Both the position numbers and the translations under genes were made by a program. DNA of 64,000 bases from Nectonema munidae (taxonomy: Eukaryota > Nematomorpha > Nectonematoida > Nectonematidae). The stretch is taken from NCBI GenBank assembly GCA_030549495.1, contig JAUIRK010000475.1, forward strand, positions 62,001 through 126,000, read 5' to 3'. The notes beneath the pieces were generated by a model. That model was not told the DNA's origin, ran no database searches, and saw only the letters and a list, made by a program, of their open reading frames with translations. Shown here in pieces: positions 10,482-22,080 of this stretch (the first letter of the stretch is position 1; the number at the start of each line of letters is the position of its first letter).

Positions 10482-13386
10482 TTCAAGTCAAAACAAAAAC
10501 AATTTTAAGTTTTTTAATAATTCAGAATTAAAATCATCAATTTTTACTGACATTCATTCTTTAAGAGTCAATCACTCGAATTTTAACATTTTAAGTTTGA
10601 ACATTCAATCATTGAATGCAAAATACAGTCAATTTCAACTATTTATTACGAACTTAAATGAAGTATTATTTTTTTCTGTTCACGTGATTATGCTTCAGGA
10701 AACTTGGTTACTCAACAATATTAATCTTCACACACTTGATAATTATGAACTAGTTCATTACGTAAGTTCTATAAACTCGCATGGAAGACTGTGCTTCTAT
10801 GTTCATTCTTCTGTTAAATTTTTAGTGATTGATTCGATAAACTATCATAATTTTGAATGTTTTTCAATAAAAATCAAACAAAGCAAACAAAAAGACTTAT
10901 GCATACATAATATTTACAGACATCCTTGTAAAATAACGGAAGAAACATTTTTAAACGAATTTGATAAGTTCATACAAAGTCTAAATAACACATACATTAA
11001 TTTAATCGGGGGAGATTTTAATATTAATCTATTCGATTATCCATCTAAAAATACAGTTTGTTCATTCCTCGAAAATCTATTTTCTTTAGGTTACATACCC
11101 ACTATCACTTCATGTACTAGAGAATTATCCAACTCCTTAATAGATAATTTTTATGTAAGCATTAATATAAACAAATTTGATGCTTTTGTATTGGACACCC
11201 CTTTGTCTGACCATTATCCTATCTTATTCTCTCTAGGTTCTTTTAAAGCGGAAAATTGTACCAGTGTTAAGAAAATATTGCATAAAAACAGATTTATTGC
11301 TTCAATAAGTAGACTTAATTGGGAAACTTCTTTTCAAAATCTTGTCGAACCTGAACTGCTGGCTGATACCTTTTTAAAAACTCTTACAGAGCAAATAAAA
11401 AATCACACTAGTTTTAAATTAATATACCCCAAATTAAATAAATATAAATATAAATCTGAACCCTGGGTTAATGTGGAACTTCTAAATTTAATTAAAAAGA
11501 GAGATAAATTGTACAAAAAATATAAGAAATCTGTAGGGGATGAAAAAACTTTACGTAGGAGTGAATTTGTTCTAATTCGTAATAGGGTAAAATCATTATC
11601 CAACAAGCTAAAATTGAAGTATTACTCTGATAGCTTTTCTTCTCTAAAAGATTCTCGTAGTCTCTGGAGAAAATTTAATAAAATCATGAAGCCAAATTGT
11701 AAGAGGGAAATGCAGATTCAAATCAACGGTAAATTAAGTAGTAACAAGAAACTTATTGTTGAAGAATTTAACAAGTCTTTTATAATATCTCCTAGATATT
11801 GTGATGATGATCAATATAAAGGTTTTTTACCAGATGTTAACAGTTGTTTTTGCTTTAGACTACTCAATGCTAATGATATTTTATTGGCAATAAATTCATG
11901 TAAAAACAGCGATTGCGAAGATTATTATGGAATCTCCATGAATATGTTCAAAATGACACTTAACCACATTTGCTTACCTTTAACTTTTATCTTCAACCAA
12001 TGTTTGATTAAAAAACAGTTTCCTTCAGCTTTCAAAATTAACAGAGTAACTCCAATATATAAAAAAGGAACAAAAACTGAAACTTCAAACTACAGGCCTA
12101 TTACTATAATTACGACATTATCAAAAGTGTTTGAAAAAATTATGGCAACTCAAATTGATAGCTACTTTATTAATCACAATTTGTATTTTAGGTATCAATT
12201 TGGATTTAGGAAAAATTATTCAACAGAGCTCTTTCACTCGTTTCTGGTAAATAATATTACTGAGAATCTTGAAAATAAGCATGATACTATTGGTGTTTTC
12301 TTGGATTTAAAACGAGCATTTGACACAATTTGTTTTAACAAGCTTTTATATAAACTGAAATCATATGGATTTACTGAATCATCGTTGAAGTTAGTTAATT
12401 CTTATCTAATCAATAGAAGGCAATGCGTATGCATAGATTCTGTTTCTTCAAGCTTTTTAGTATCAAATTGTGGTATCCCTCAAGGTTCTCTCCTTGCTCC
12501 TCTATTTTTTAAAATTTATATAAACGATATATATATGAGTAACATTAATAGTAAATTCTTAATATATGCAGATGACATTACTTTTCTAATTTCTTCGGCC
12601 AACACTTCGTTTGGTGAAAATTATAAATTTGTTAAAGAAAACATCAGTCAGATATACCGATGGTGCTATTCTAATGACTTAATAGTAAATAATTCTAAAA
12701 CTAAAGGAATGATCTTTTCAAATCGTAAATTTAGCTTAAATGATGCGATAATGTATTTGGGATTTCAATTTATTGAATCTTTTAGCTTATTAGGTCTTAG
12801 ATTGGATGCTAATTTAAGATGGAATACTCATATAAACTTTATTTGCAATAAATTGTCTTCAATTACAGGTATACTTAAATGCTTAAAAAATTACTTGAGC
12901 AAAAATCTTTTATTGACACTTTACAAAGCTTTATTTCTACCACATTTAACATATAACATTTTAATTTGGGGACATGCTAACTTGTACAAGTTATTCTCAC
13001 TACAAAAGAGAGTCTTGAAAATCATTTTTAATAAACCAAATTTATTTCATTCAAATGTGCTCTTTGTAGATAATAAGCTTTTGAAGATAGACGATATTTT
13101 TCTGCATAAACTCTATATTTTTTGTTTGAAATTTAAATTGGGAATTCTCCCCAAAGAATTCTATGAGCTTTTAAATTTTAACCATGAACTTGTGCGTCCA
13201 CATTTAAGGTCGCATTTTAAACTTAGTTTACCTTATTACAGGTTAAAATCATCTAAACAAACACTTGTTTATAAATTTTCGACTTTTTATAATAGTCATA
13301 TTGCTTTTATTAACAGTTTCTGCTCAATTGTTTCGATAAAAAATGCAGTTATTGATCTTTTGTTGCAAACATATCGTAATATATAA
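10474..13386 (+). CDS. LINE ORF2, endonuclease plus reverse transcriptase
   Basis: A 970-residue polyprotein that would nick target DNA and prime reverse transcription there. The endonuclease domain (about residues 35-255) shows LNIQSLNAK, LQETW (about 73), GGDFNIN (about 178) and SDHYPI (about 244). These are the catalytic Glu, Asp/Asn and Asp-His positions of the family. The reverse transcriptase (about 500-780) shows NYRPI, FLDLKRAFDTI (about 608), GIPQGSLLAPLFF (about 666) and the YADD box (about 697). The C-terminal part includes GLRLDANLRWNTHI and the thumb region usual in jockey/CR1 elements. The start ATG at 10474 lies within ATGAGTAA, so ORF1 and ORF2 overlap by 8 bases. This suggests coupled termination and reinitiation. 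No internal stop is present. Confidence 0.93.
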   Translation: MSNSSQNKNNFKFFNNSELKSSIFTDIHSLRVNHSNFNILSLNIQSLNAKYSQFQLFITNLNEVLFFSVHVIMLQETWLLNNINLHTLDNYELVHYVSSINSHGRLCFYVHSSVKFLVIDSINYHNFECFSIKIKQSKQKDLCIHNIYRHPCKITEETFLNEFDKFIQSLNNTYINLIGGDFNINLFDYPSKNTVCSFLENLFSLGYIPTITSCTRELSNSLIDNFYVSININKFDAFVLDTPLSDHYPILFSLGSFKAENCTSVKKILHKNRFIASISRLNWETSFQNLVEPELLADTFLKTLTEQIKNHTSFKLIYPKLNKYKYKSEPWVNVELLNLIKKRDKLYKKYKKSVGDEKTLRRSEFVLIRNRVKSLSNKLKLKYYSDSFSSLKDSRSLWRKFNKIMKPNCKREMQIQINGKLSSNKKLIVEEFNKSFIISPRYCDDDQYKGFLPDVNSCFCFRLLNANDILLAINSCKNSDCEDYYGISMNMFKMTLNHICLPLTFIFNQCLIKKQFPSAFKINRVTPIYKKGTKTETSNYRPITIITTLSKVFEKIMATQIDSYFINHNLYFRYQFGFRKNYSTELFHSFLVNNITENLENKHDTIGVFLDLKRAFDTICFNKLLYKLKSYGFTESSLKLVNSYLINRRQCVCIDSVSSSFLVSNCGIPQGSLLAPLFFKIYINDIYMSNINSKFLIYADDITFLISSANTSFGENYKFVKENISQIYRWCYSNDLIVNNSKTKGMIFSNRKFSLNDAIMYLGFQFIESFSLLGLRLDANLRWNTHINFICNKLSSITGILKCLKNYLSKNLLLTLYKALFLPHLTYNILIWGHANLYKLFSLQKRVLKIIFNKPNLFHSNVLFVDNKLLKIDDIFLHKLYIFCLKFKLGILPKEFYELLNFNHELVRPHLRSHFKLSLPYYRLKSSKQTLVYKFSTFYNSHIAFINSFCSIVSIKNAVIDLLLQTYRNI

Positions 13387-13690
13387 AAGATACAGTTTAT
13401 TATATGAAGACTACTAAGTCTTTCAATTGTGATTGTTTATATATTATTTATTATTATTTTTTTTTCTTATTCATTTGAGTTATATTTAGTTTAATCACTT
13501 ATAGTACTTCTCCAAGCGGGTTTCTTTTAAACCTTTTGAGGTACTTGTTATCACATTTTTCATCATTACTATTGATTGTCATTTTGTTTGTTTGTTTGTA
13601 TTTGTATACAAATTTATCAAATTTTTACACTTAATATTTTATATGTTTCATATTTATGTGATATCAATAAATCTTCTTCTTCTTCTTAAA

Positions 13691-16683
13691 AAAACAATTT
13701 TTAAATGCAAAAATAGAGTATAAAATTTTACTATAGGTTATCATCGTTTTGACTTCAGAAATAGAGTCAGAAGGAGGTTAAGAGCTGGGTAAGATTTGAT
13801 GAAAAGTTTGAAAATTGCAAAAGAATAGGGCATTTATTAGAAGAATTAGAGCCATTAGTGAAGAATGATAGAGTTTTGAGATTAATGTTATACAATGGTG
13901 CTTAAGATGCAACAATTTTTATTTTTAATCGAAAGTTATGTAAAGGGAGGAAGTAAAAGACGATGGATGAGATTAATCGGTTTACATTTCCGTGTACAAA
14001 GAAATGGAATAGTAAAGGAGAAAAAAACAGGAAAAGATGAGTTTGTAAAACTTACTATAAAAAAATTATTACCTGTCAGAGAAATGAGGAAGTAAAATAA
14101 GATTACATTCATTTATAAGCAAACAAGAAAGGCTATTGAAGACTTTTCTTTATTTGAAGATGTAGAGTTATGCATTAAATTAGAATATAAAGTTCTTGAG
14201 TAAGTGTTTTACGAAAAGCACTTTTTACTCTTTATTGCTTTGATTTCAAAATAGCTTCTTTTTAAATTTAACTTAGAAATTTTTAGATTTTATTTTATAT
14301 TCTTCTACAATTACATAGAATTTTTTGTATTAAAAAATAATCCAAACAAAATTTATATACAAAGTAAAAGTAGATTTTTTTGAAATAAAAATTTTTTAAA
14401 ATACTAATTACTAAAATTAAACTTTTTAAAAATCATTATTGTGTTTTCTTTCAAATAATATTTCAATTTGTGATACAAATAGATAATTTTTTTGTTAGTG
14501 ACTTCAGAGTAGTTATGTGTTGACTACTTGCATATAGGGATGATCATCCTAAATTCTAATCGTTTGATATAGATGCTGTTGAAAAATCTTTCACAATAAA
14601 AATAATTATAAATTTGTTACCTTAACACTTAAAATATCCTAGATAACTAACCTTATTTTAAATGTTCAATGTTTTTATTTCAAAAAAATTGGATTAATGT
14701 ATTTCAATTAAAAAAGCTAATGAAAAACATAGATATTAGGTTACTTATCATCTCTGGAAGACTCCTTCCTAGTTTATTAGAATTAATCAGAGAGCCTGAT
14801 CGTCTTTATTGTCGCCTAAAATCCAAAAATATAATGATTATAGAATTTTGAAAAATCCCTATTTGCATGGAAACTTTTCTTTTTGTACTTCTAAAATAAA
14901 ACTCTAGATTAAATTTATATATAAATTAAAGCATAATGATACCTTTATGGTCATAAACATTTCTACTTAAATCTTTCAGATATCGAACGAGTTAAAGCCA
15001 CTCTTTCATTTGATGGTGTTGCTAGCCCATTCAGCTTTGGGAAATTATAATTATTTAATTATTTTAGTGATGACAAATGTTAAAAAAAGTCTAGTTCCAA
15101 GGATGTTTTTTGTATTTCAATATCTTTAATTAAAAGTATTCTTTTTAATATTACTCCGATTCTATTCAAAGTTTCAAATTATTATCTTTAGTTTTCTGTC
15201 TTCGTTGTAAAGTATTCTATAAAAATAGTATCTACAAAAATGGTAAAAAATCTGATATGTTAGGTCTATTTCTATAATCTCCTCATTATCTAAAGTATTT
15301 TGTAAGCTTCTTTACAATAAAATCTATGCTTACTTCTGTCAAAATGAGATTTTAATAAGAGTTTGGTTATAAAAAAGGCGACTCTAGTACTTTTCTTAAT
15401 TAATTGTTTGTTAATAGCAAAATATATAAAAAAAAAAATTTTTTCGTAGACTTGTGAAAAGCAGATTCTCCAAGTTTTGAAACTCCAAGATTATAGTTTG
15501 GAATTTAGTTGTTGTAATCTATTGACTTCAAATTTAACCTCTAGATTTCAATGTGTCTCTGTGTATAATTCTTTGTCTAAATTTTGCTTCTTAATTGTTG
15601 TGTTCCTAAGGTTTCATTCCTTGGCTTCTAATGTATATTTACGAGAAGGATCTTAATAAATTATGCTACTCATTGGAATTGTTTATGTATCATGATGATA
15701 TTGCATTTATCTTACCCTTAGGATAGTATAAATTATAATTGTTTTCATAATATCTCATTTCGTTATCCAACAACTCTCTCACGGTCATAATGTGCTTTTT
15801 TTACCAAGTATACACATCCTAATTTATTTTTATTGGTTTTAAATTTGTCATTACTTATAATTCCTTGTATCTCATCATGATGATAAATTAAATTAGAAAA
15901 TGTTCTTTCTAAACTATATTCTTTTATTTCGAAACAGTTTTAGAAAAATTTACTTTCGGTAAAAATTAATTTTTGGTCTATAAATCTCTCTTTGTACATC
16001 ACTTATTTATTGTTTTGAAAATTCTCATTGCAGTATGATTTTAATTTCTCAAAAAGCATTGTGGATTATTTTAACAAGCCTTTTACTTTTCTACACTGGA
16101 AACTCAGTTTTATGATATCTATAAATTTTCGATTTCTCTCTTCTTTTCTAAATTTTTAAAAAAATTGCCTCTGGTTATTATTTCTACTCCTTTTATTTCA
16201 AAGAAAAGGAGGATATCTGTTCACAAATCATTAAGAAACTCAGAAAATGTTTTCTTACCAGGATATACACTTTATAGTTTAAACAATAATTTAAAGTTTG
16301 GAAATGCCAAACATTATAATTCATTATTAATCCATATTTTAATCTTAACTGATTCCTTTTCTGTAGCTGAAAAAATTGTGCACTCTCTTTTCCTCCTCTT
16401 AAATCATATTTATGCCATTGAAGTTTTTCCAAATAGAGAAATACAACCAAATTCAAAATATAACATTGAATCGAAATTTTACAGACATTCAAATGCATGT
16501 TTATGTTTTTTTCCTGAAATTAAGACAGTTTTAATCGTTGATGTAAGAATAAAATGTAATCCATTGACTGATTATCTCAAACATTCAAAATAGGAGCAAG
16601 GTAAAAGTGTGTTAATTTTTTCTTCTTCTATTTATACTTATTTTTTTTTTTTATTTTTTTTCAATCTCATCTTAAACATAAAT
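13691..16683. other. Intergenic between LINE and RPS15; only coding-like scraps
   Basis: Very AT-rich. Two short scraps look somewhat protein-like. About 13777-13900 reads WVRFDEKFENCKRIGHLLEE onward. 14980-15050 reads DIERVKATLSFDGVASPF and follows a ctttcag acceptor-like site. I recognise neither. A 142-codon open frame at 16165-16593 contains no ATG and no domain. The last 80 bases before 16684 are pyrimidine-rich, as expected for a ribosomal-protein gene start, but I cannot place the cap site. Confidence 0.4.
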
Positions 16684-19600
16684 ATGAAGGTATGCCTAGT
16701 TTATTTTGTTGCATTTTGTAGTTACTTAATTTTTTTTAAGGCTTCAAGTGAAACAAAACAAGTTAGAAGAACTTTTAAAAAATTTTACTATCGAGGAGTT
16801 GATCTAAATGATCTTTTGGATATGCCTCAGTATTATATTTTTCTATCTATTTAAATTTACAGACTTATAAATTTTTATATAATAAGTTTACTGACTAATT
16901 TATACGAAATTTTTAATAATTTAATAATATTAAATTATTATTATTATTTGAGGCGTTTCAGCCCCTCATGTCAAATCATCATGCTGCTCTGCGCTTATTG
17001 TCTGGTCTCTTGGTTTCCGTTTATACTAAGTATAACTTGGTAAATGATTGTTATATAGGGGCAGGTTTCAGCTTCTAAATTTAGTGATATTTTTGAGGCT
17101 GAATTGTTTCTGAATCAATAAAAAATGTATTATTCCTTAAGTTTGATAGATATTTAAAACATTTTATTTGGTCTTTGATAATAAAGTGTGAAAAATAGAG
17201 CATATTTCAGTCCGATCTTTTTCGAAGGTAATAAATGTGTTAATAATATATCTAATATAGTAAATAGTATAGCCTTGTTTTAGATTTTGTCTACTTTTTG
17301 AGGGAGCTTCTTTTCTGTAACTAGGATTGGAGACTTAGGAGTCCATAGGGTCGAAGATTTTAAAGGGATTTGAGTTGGAGCCGCTATCTAATAAAATTTT
17401 GTAATTGGAGCCAGATTTTTAAGTATTTTAAATTAAAAAAAAGGTTTACCTTTGTAAGCATATACAGTGTTCCTTCTTTTGTCAAATTCAGAAGCGAATT
17501 GTTTTTTGTTGACTTTATTAAGAATTTGCAGTCGGAGTGAGGTTTTTTTAAGTAGTAGGAATAGGATATTTCCCCCTGACTTTCAAGCCTTGCCTGTAAC
17601 TAAGCCTAATTGTATGCTAAGCACCTTAGATTCTTCATATTAAAGATGAATGAACATTTTAGAAAGACAGCTGAATTCAGTGCCCGCGCTACCTATATAA
17701 TTTTGGGGCACGTGCCCCCCCCCCCCCCCCCCCCTGTATTAATCTTTACCCCCCCCCCCCCCCCCCCCCCCCTAAAATTTGTGGTTTTGCCCCATGCACT
17801 TTTTAAAGGACATATAAATAAGCAAAAATTGTACACAATAATCTTATATAAATGCTGGTGTATGTATAATATGAGATTTCTATAGGTTTTTATACAGAAA
17901 TACTTCATGCTTTTCACAAAGTAATATAGGATATAAAGTAATATAGGAAATAATTTTTTTGCAAATGTGTTTCTTTGCCCCATTTCAGCCCCCCCCCCCA
18001 CCTTGAAATTTAGCTTTAGCGCGGGCACTGCAGCTGATTCTTTTTGCATTACAATTAATTTTGAGAAGCCATACTTCTTGTGAAGGGGCCAAGCATGCGC
18101 GATAAGTTACATGCTACATATCACCTTATGATCGAATGTTAGTGAGTTTATTTAGAGATATCGTGCTTGTTTTTTGGCGTAGTGATCAAAAGATGCTGAT
18201 ACTCTTCTGTAGATAAGATAGGAAGGTGAAGTAGAATACGGATGCACTTTTGGTTTTATCGTAATTTGCATAAGCAACTTGTAAAGCTAATTTTTATATC
18301 CAACCATTTTAGCACACATCGGATTAGGTTTGATCTCCTCTGCTGATGTAAATTCAATACATCCTCTTGAAACGCCAATATAAGCAAGTAGAGAGTATAC
18401 TCTTTCATATTATAAGGCATAAAGGACTTGCCTTGTGGTATCACCCTATTTAACGATATCATGGATATTGCTATCCAAGTAAATGAGCCGGTTGCAATTT
18501 TATGGGTGGATCAGTAAACCAGTTTTGCCCATCCAGCATCAGCATGCATTTATCCATTTTACCCAGTTGATATCACTGTTGTCTTGGATCAAATGGGTTG
18601 AGCAACCTCCTCAATGACAAGTTTTATTGTGTTTATGGAGATATAATTGACAATTTTTTACGAAATGTGGCGCATAAGTGTTTGTATTAAGCTTTTTCGC
18701 AGATTTAACATTGAAATATTCTCCTTTGGTAAAAAAGCATCGCCGAAAAATAAAACTGATTTTAAAGTTATCGCTCATTTTTCGAGTATTTGAACATTTT
18801 TGATACGTACAACACAACACATGTTTCTTATAAAAGAATCGGTAACTGATGCGATTATATATTCCAATTTTCCTTCAAGCACTACTTCCAAATATTAGTA
18901 AATTTGTCGTATAAAAATATACTAGTCGAATTCATAAATGTTATTGCTTCAAATATTGTTTTTCATCTTGAAAGGATATTGTTTTTTTTATATAGGATGT
19001 GTATTAAATCTCTGCTTCATATGACTCGCTTGAACTTAGAATTTATTTGAACCTTCACTTGTATACTTCCCAATTACTAAATAATGGGTAGTATCAAGCG
19101 CGTTTTATGCCTTATCTTCATTATTGTGCCCTATTTATTATTTTTTTGATTTAATTCACTCAGTACCGTATAGAAGAAATCAGTACGGATATATATTATT
19201 ATTATTATTATATACTAAACAATATTTTAAAGTCTTCATATTTTTTATTTCATTCATTAAATATTTTATTTCCTTAAATCAATGAAATATTTCAATCAGC
19301 GTTGAGGAGTTGGAGGGAAATTATCTTACAAAAATTTGACTAATACTTACAAAATCGGGTTTCGACTCCAAATATTTAAAATGCTAATATTTTAGCGCCA
19401 ACACTTTGCTCCCGACTCTGACTAAGGAAGCGCCACTACAAAAATACAACTATATTTTCATTTGAAATATTTTTAATACTTAAAAAACCCACCAATGACT
19501 CTTAAATTTTATTATATCTCGATCCTGACTCCTATCCGTTTGAACTTTAAAATATCCGACTCCTTATCACGTAATTTATCTTATACTATGATCATTTTAT

Positions 19601-20550
19601 TTTTCTATAATGTTAATATCAGTTTTTTTTTAAATATTTCTCTTCATCTTTAGTTTTAAAATTTTTTTTGGAATTCGTAAAATGAAGAGAGAATTTATCA
19701 GAAAAACAAAATGTTCTTATCTAATTATATCATTTTATTTTGATAAGAGTTTTTCTTCAACAATGAAAATTTGTATGATAAAGATGGATTTCATGAGGCA
19801 ATTTGTTTGTGTTCGATTTTATTTATACAAATTAAAAATTAAGTTATTTCCAAAATTGAAGGTTATTTTTGTGTGTATCTGCGCTTCTATTTTATTGGCA
19901 ATTATCTAAAACCTGTTTTTGCATCGACTGTTCGATACTGTTCTACTTTCTGTGCCCATCTTCTTATAGATTTTATTTATGAGTTATTTTCGAATTTGTC
20001 TCTTATATTGCATGCACTTTTTAGTGATGAGCTGATCAAGTTGTTGCCGTGTCGAGCGAGGCGCAGAATGAAGAGAGGAGGTATCCTGCGACGCAAACAA
20101 CAGTCCTTCCTTAAGAAGCTGAGGAAGGCGAAGAAGGAGGCCGTAGAGGGCGAGAGACCTCAAGCCGTCAGAACTCATATGCGGGACATGCTCGTCTTGC
20201 CCGAAATGATAGGCAATTGCGTGGCTGTGCACGATGGAAAGACGTTCAAAACGATTGAGATCAAAGTAGGCGAATTCTATTTTCACGTTATGCTGATGAT
20301 CCTTCAATTTTATTCTTCATAATCTATCTAACGGAGATGGCTTACAATAAATGATTAAAATCTCTAGGTGCTCTACGAGTCGAATTTATCCACTCTTATT
20401 TTCTGATCACACTTTTATCAACTGTTTCATTTTTAGTTTGAAATGGTTGGACATTATCTAGGAGAATTCGCCGCAACATACAAACTTGTGAAGCATGGAC
20501 GTCCTGGTATTGGAGCAACACACAGTTCTCGATTCATACCTCTCAAATGA
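16684..20550 (+). CDS. RPS15: 40S ribosomal protein S15 (uS19), four exons
   Basis: Small-subunit ribosomal protein uS19, located at the subunit head near the decoding centre. Proposed exons are 16684-16689 (ATGAAG), 16741-16829, 20025-20265 and 20437-20550. Together they give 450 bases and 149 residues, against 145 in human. Exon 2 reads [20 protein letters not shown]. Exon 3 reads [20 protein letters not shown] and [14 protein letters not shown]. Exon 4 reads [26 protein letters not shown] and IPLK, then TGA at 20548-20550. All introns have GT-AG ends and the phases join (exon 2 ends CA, exon 3 supplies T). Exon 2 is strikingly AT-rich while exon 3 is richer in GC. The first residues differ from other uS19 proteins, so the exon-1 assignment is the least certain part. 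No frame break is seen, so this looks like a working gene rather than a processed copy. Confidence 0.92.
16830..20024 (+). other. RPS15 intron 2, 3.2 kb
   Basis: This intron is long for a ribosomal-protein gene. It contains the C-tract MITE at 17678-18030 and a (TTA)n run near 19195-19212. Around 18256-18462 a minus-strand stretch reads like degenerate coding sequence, for example SAEEIKPNP, which I cannot assign. The rest is AT-rich without features. Confidence 0.7.
17678..18030. mobile_element. hAT-type MITE with long poly(C) tracts
   Basis: A 353-bp element with terminal inverted repeats CAGTGCCCGCGCTA and TAGCGCGGGCACTG. Flanking sequence is agctgaatt on the left and agctgatt on the right, an imperfect target duplication. 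Just inside the ends are C homopolymers of about 16, 22 and 10 bases. No coding capacity remains. It lies in RPS15 intron 2. Confidence 0.8.
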
Positions 20551-20579
20551 TCCTTTTTATCTCGTGTTTGCCATTTTGA

Positions 20580-20585
20580 AATAAA
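20580..20585 (+). terminator. RPS15 poly(A) signal
   Basis: AATAAA lies 29 bases after the RPS15 stop codon. This spacing is typical of the short 3' UTRs of ribosomal-protein mRNAs. Confidence 0.7.
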
Positions 20586-20667
20586 TTTATTCCTATGAAC
20601 TTTCACTTTAGACTTACGGTTCTTACAAAATTTATATGAAGTCAAGACTCGTTTCTACAGTATCCCA

Positions 20668-20793
20668 TTAACCCGCTTAGTACCGATGTTCTCAAAAAGA
20701 AAGCAGACGGCTTCAGTAATCTATATTTAGTTTTATTCAAAAAAACAGTTCGTCTATGTTTCCTTTGGGAACATTGGTACTAAATGGGCTAAT
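20668..20793. mobile_element. piggyBac-type MITE
   Basis: A short element with inverted ends: CCCGCTTAGTACCGATGTTC on the left, and the complement of GAACATTGGTACTAAATGGGC on the right at 20769-20789. It is flanked by TTAA on the left and an altered TAAT on the right. TTAA targets and a terminal CCC are piggyBac hallmarks. It has no coding capacity. Confidence 0.7.
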
Positions 20794-20895
20794 CAAAAAA
20801 ATCCGAACTGAAAAGAATCCGCTTAACGTTATTTTATACCAGCATTTAGTTTCCGTTTCGCACGACATTTTCTTAAACAAATCTTCATTTTACAT

Positions 20896-21033
20896 TTAAC
20901 CCTTTCGTGACCAGAAAAATCAGACGATATTTATTAAAAAACAGAAGATTCATATACAAAACTATTTGAAAAAGCAAACGAATGTAAAATTGTTTATGTA
21001 TCCTATATGATACACTGGTCACGAAAGAGTTAA
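20896..21033. mobile_element. piggyBac-type MITE, intact ends
   Basis: A 130-bp element between two perfect TTAA sites (20896-20899 and 21030-21033). Its inverted repeats are CCCTTTCGTGACCAG and CTGGTCACGAAAGAG, with one mismatch. The interior is AT-rich and noncoding. The well-kept ends suggest a fairly young insertion. Confidence 0.8.
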
Positions 21034-22080
21034 AACTAATCTGGTTTCTATGAAACTGTACTGAAGACTTTGGCACACATAGCATCGAAAGTTTACACAC
21101 TGGCCAATCTGAGTTGATGTTTTAACTTAGTAAAGTTTTAACTTCCTTAAAGTAGGCGTTTCTCACCAGTGTATAAGTTGAAAGTGTTTCTTATAACAAA
21201 GGAGCTCACAACATATTGAAGTAATTTTCTTAATAATTCCACGTAGATGCACTCATGTATAGAAAATTTTATTAAAAATATTTTTAACTTGATTTACAGC
21301 TTTTTTTATGTATCTACGAAATCATACAAAGAAAGATGTTGGTGTCTACTTCTGCTTGTAGACAGTTGGGGATTTAGAGCAAGAGATCGTCCCTTCCCTT
21401 CTCAATTTATGTGTACCATCACTTTATAGCTTAGTTAAGTTTAGTTTGATTTTCTAAAAGAAGAGTCGTAACTTCAGATCAGTATAAGATGTTATGAGTG
21501 AATATCTCCTGTGTAATAGGCGTAATTCTCTAGATGGCGATTCATTCTCAATTCATTGTTATAAGTTGGCTGTTGTTTTCAAACTTCACTTTTCTTCCGT
21601 TCCATAAAATCGTATCGGAATAAAAAATACGATAGCGAAACGGAATCAAAAAGATGAGACGATTTAAGAAAGTTGATTTGAAATAATATAATTTGAGCAT
21701 TTTTCAAAAACATTAAATTTGATACATAAGCTAGATAAATTTGTCACTTAAACTTATTTCAGATCACAAAACCTTATTGACTGGAATATGTTATCACTAA
21801 GGTAGCAGCGGGCTTGAACTTGATAGATCTATTCACAATTCACAGGTTTGATAAAACGAAAGTTCGACATTTTTTACAAAAAAAAGCTATCCTATCGTAC
21901 GGTAATTTTGAAACGTAACGTACCGTATGCTATCACTGTTTAGGGGACCATTTTCTAGATATCTAGATTCTTGCATGCTGAAATATACACAGATCAGTAG
22001 TATGCAACCAACATTACTCACACTCTCATGTTAATATGTTATCTTTTTGCGATTCACCGGACATGTAGATGATATCTGAC
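21034..22080. other. Intergenic with an eroded repeat
   Basis: No gene is seen. At about 21878-21950 a stretch containing cctatcgtacggtaatttt and gtaacgtaccgt matches 25850-25912 near the right end of the candidate element at 24656-25915. A small palindrome at about 21598-21645 (ccgttcc...gaaacgg) may be the other end of such an element. Confidence 0.4.

Larger units (their letters stand above)
9300..13690 (+). mobile_element. Full-length-looking LINE (jockey/CR1-like, two ORFs)
   Basis: A non-LTR retrotransposon of about 4.4 kb with two intact, overlapping frames. ORF1 has CCHC knuckles; ORF2 has an apurinic-type endonuclease followed by reverse transcriptase and no RNase H. The 3' end carries AATAAA at 13666-13671 and a (TCT)n tail at 13672-13687 instead of a plain poly(A). 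That order and tail fit the jockey/CR1 group of clades. Neither frame contains a stop, so the insertion is probably recent. The 5' boundary is approximate. A similar tail at 23258-23277 may mark a truncated relative. Confidence 0.9.

Noticed and set aside
16165-16593. 142-codon open frame just upstream of RPS15
   Set aside because: It has no ATG, no domain and very AT-driven composition; considered a chance frame.
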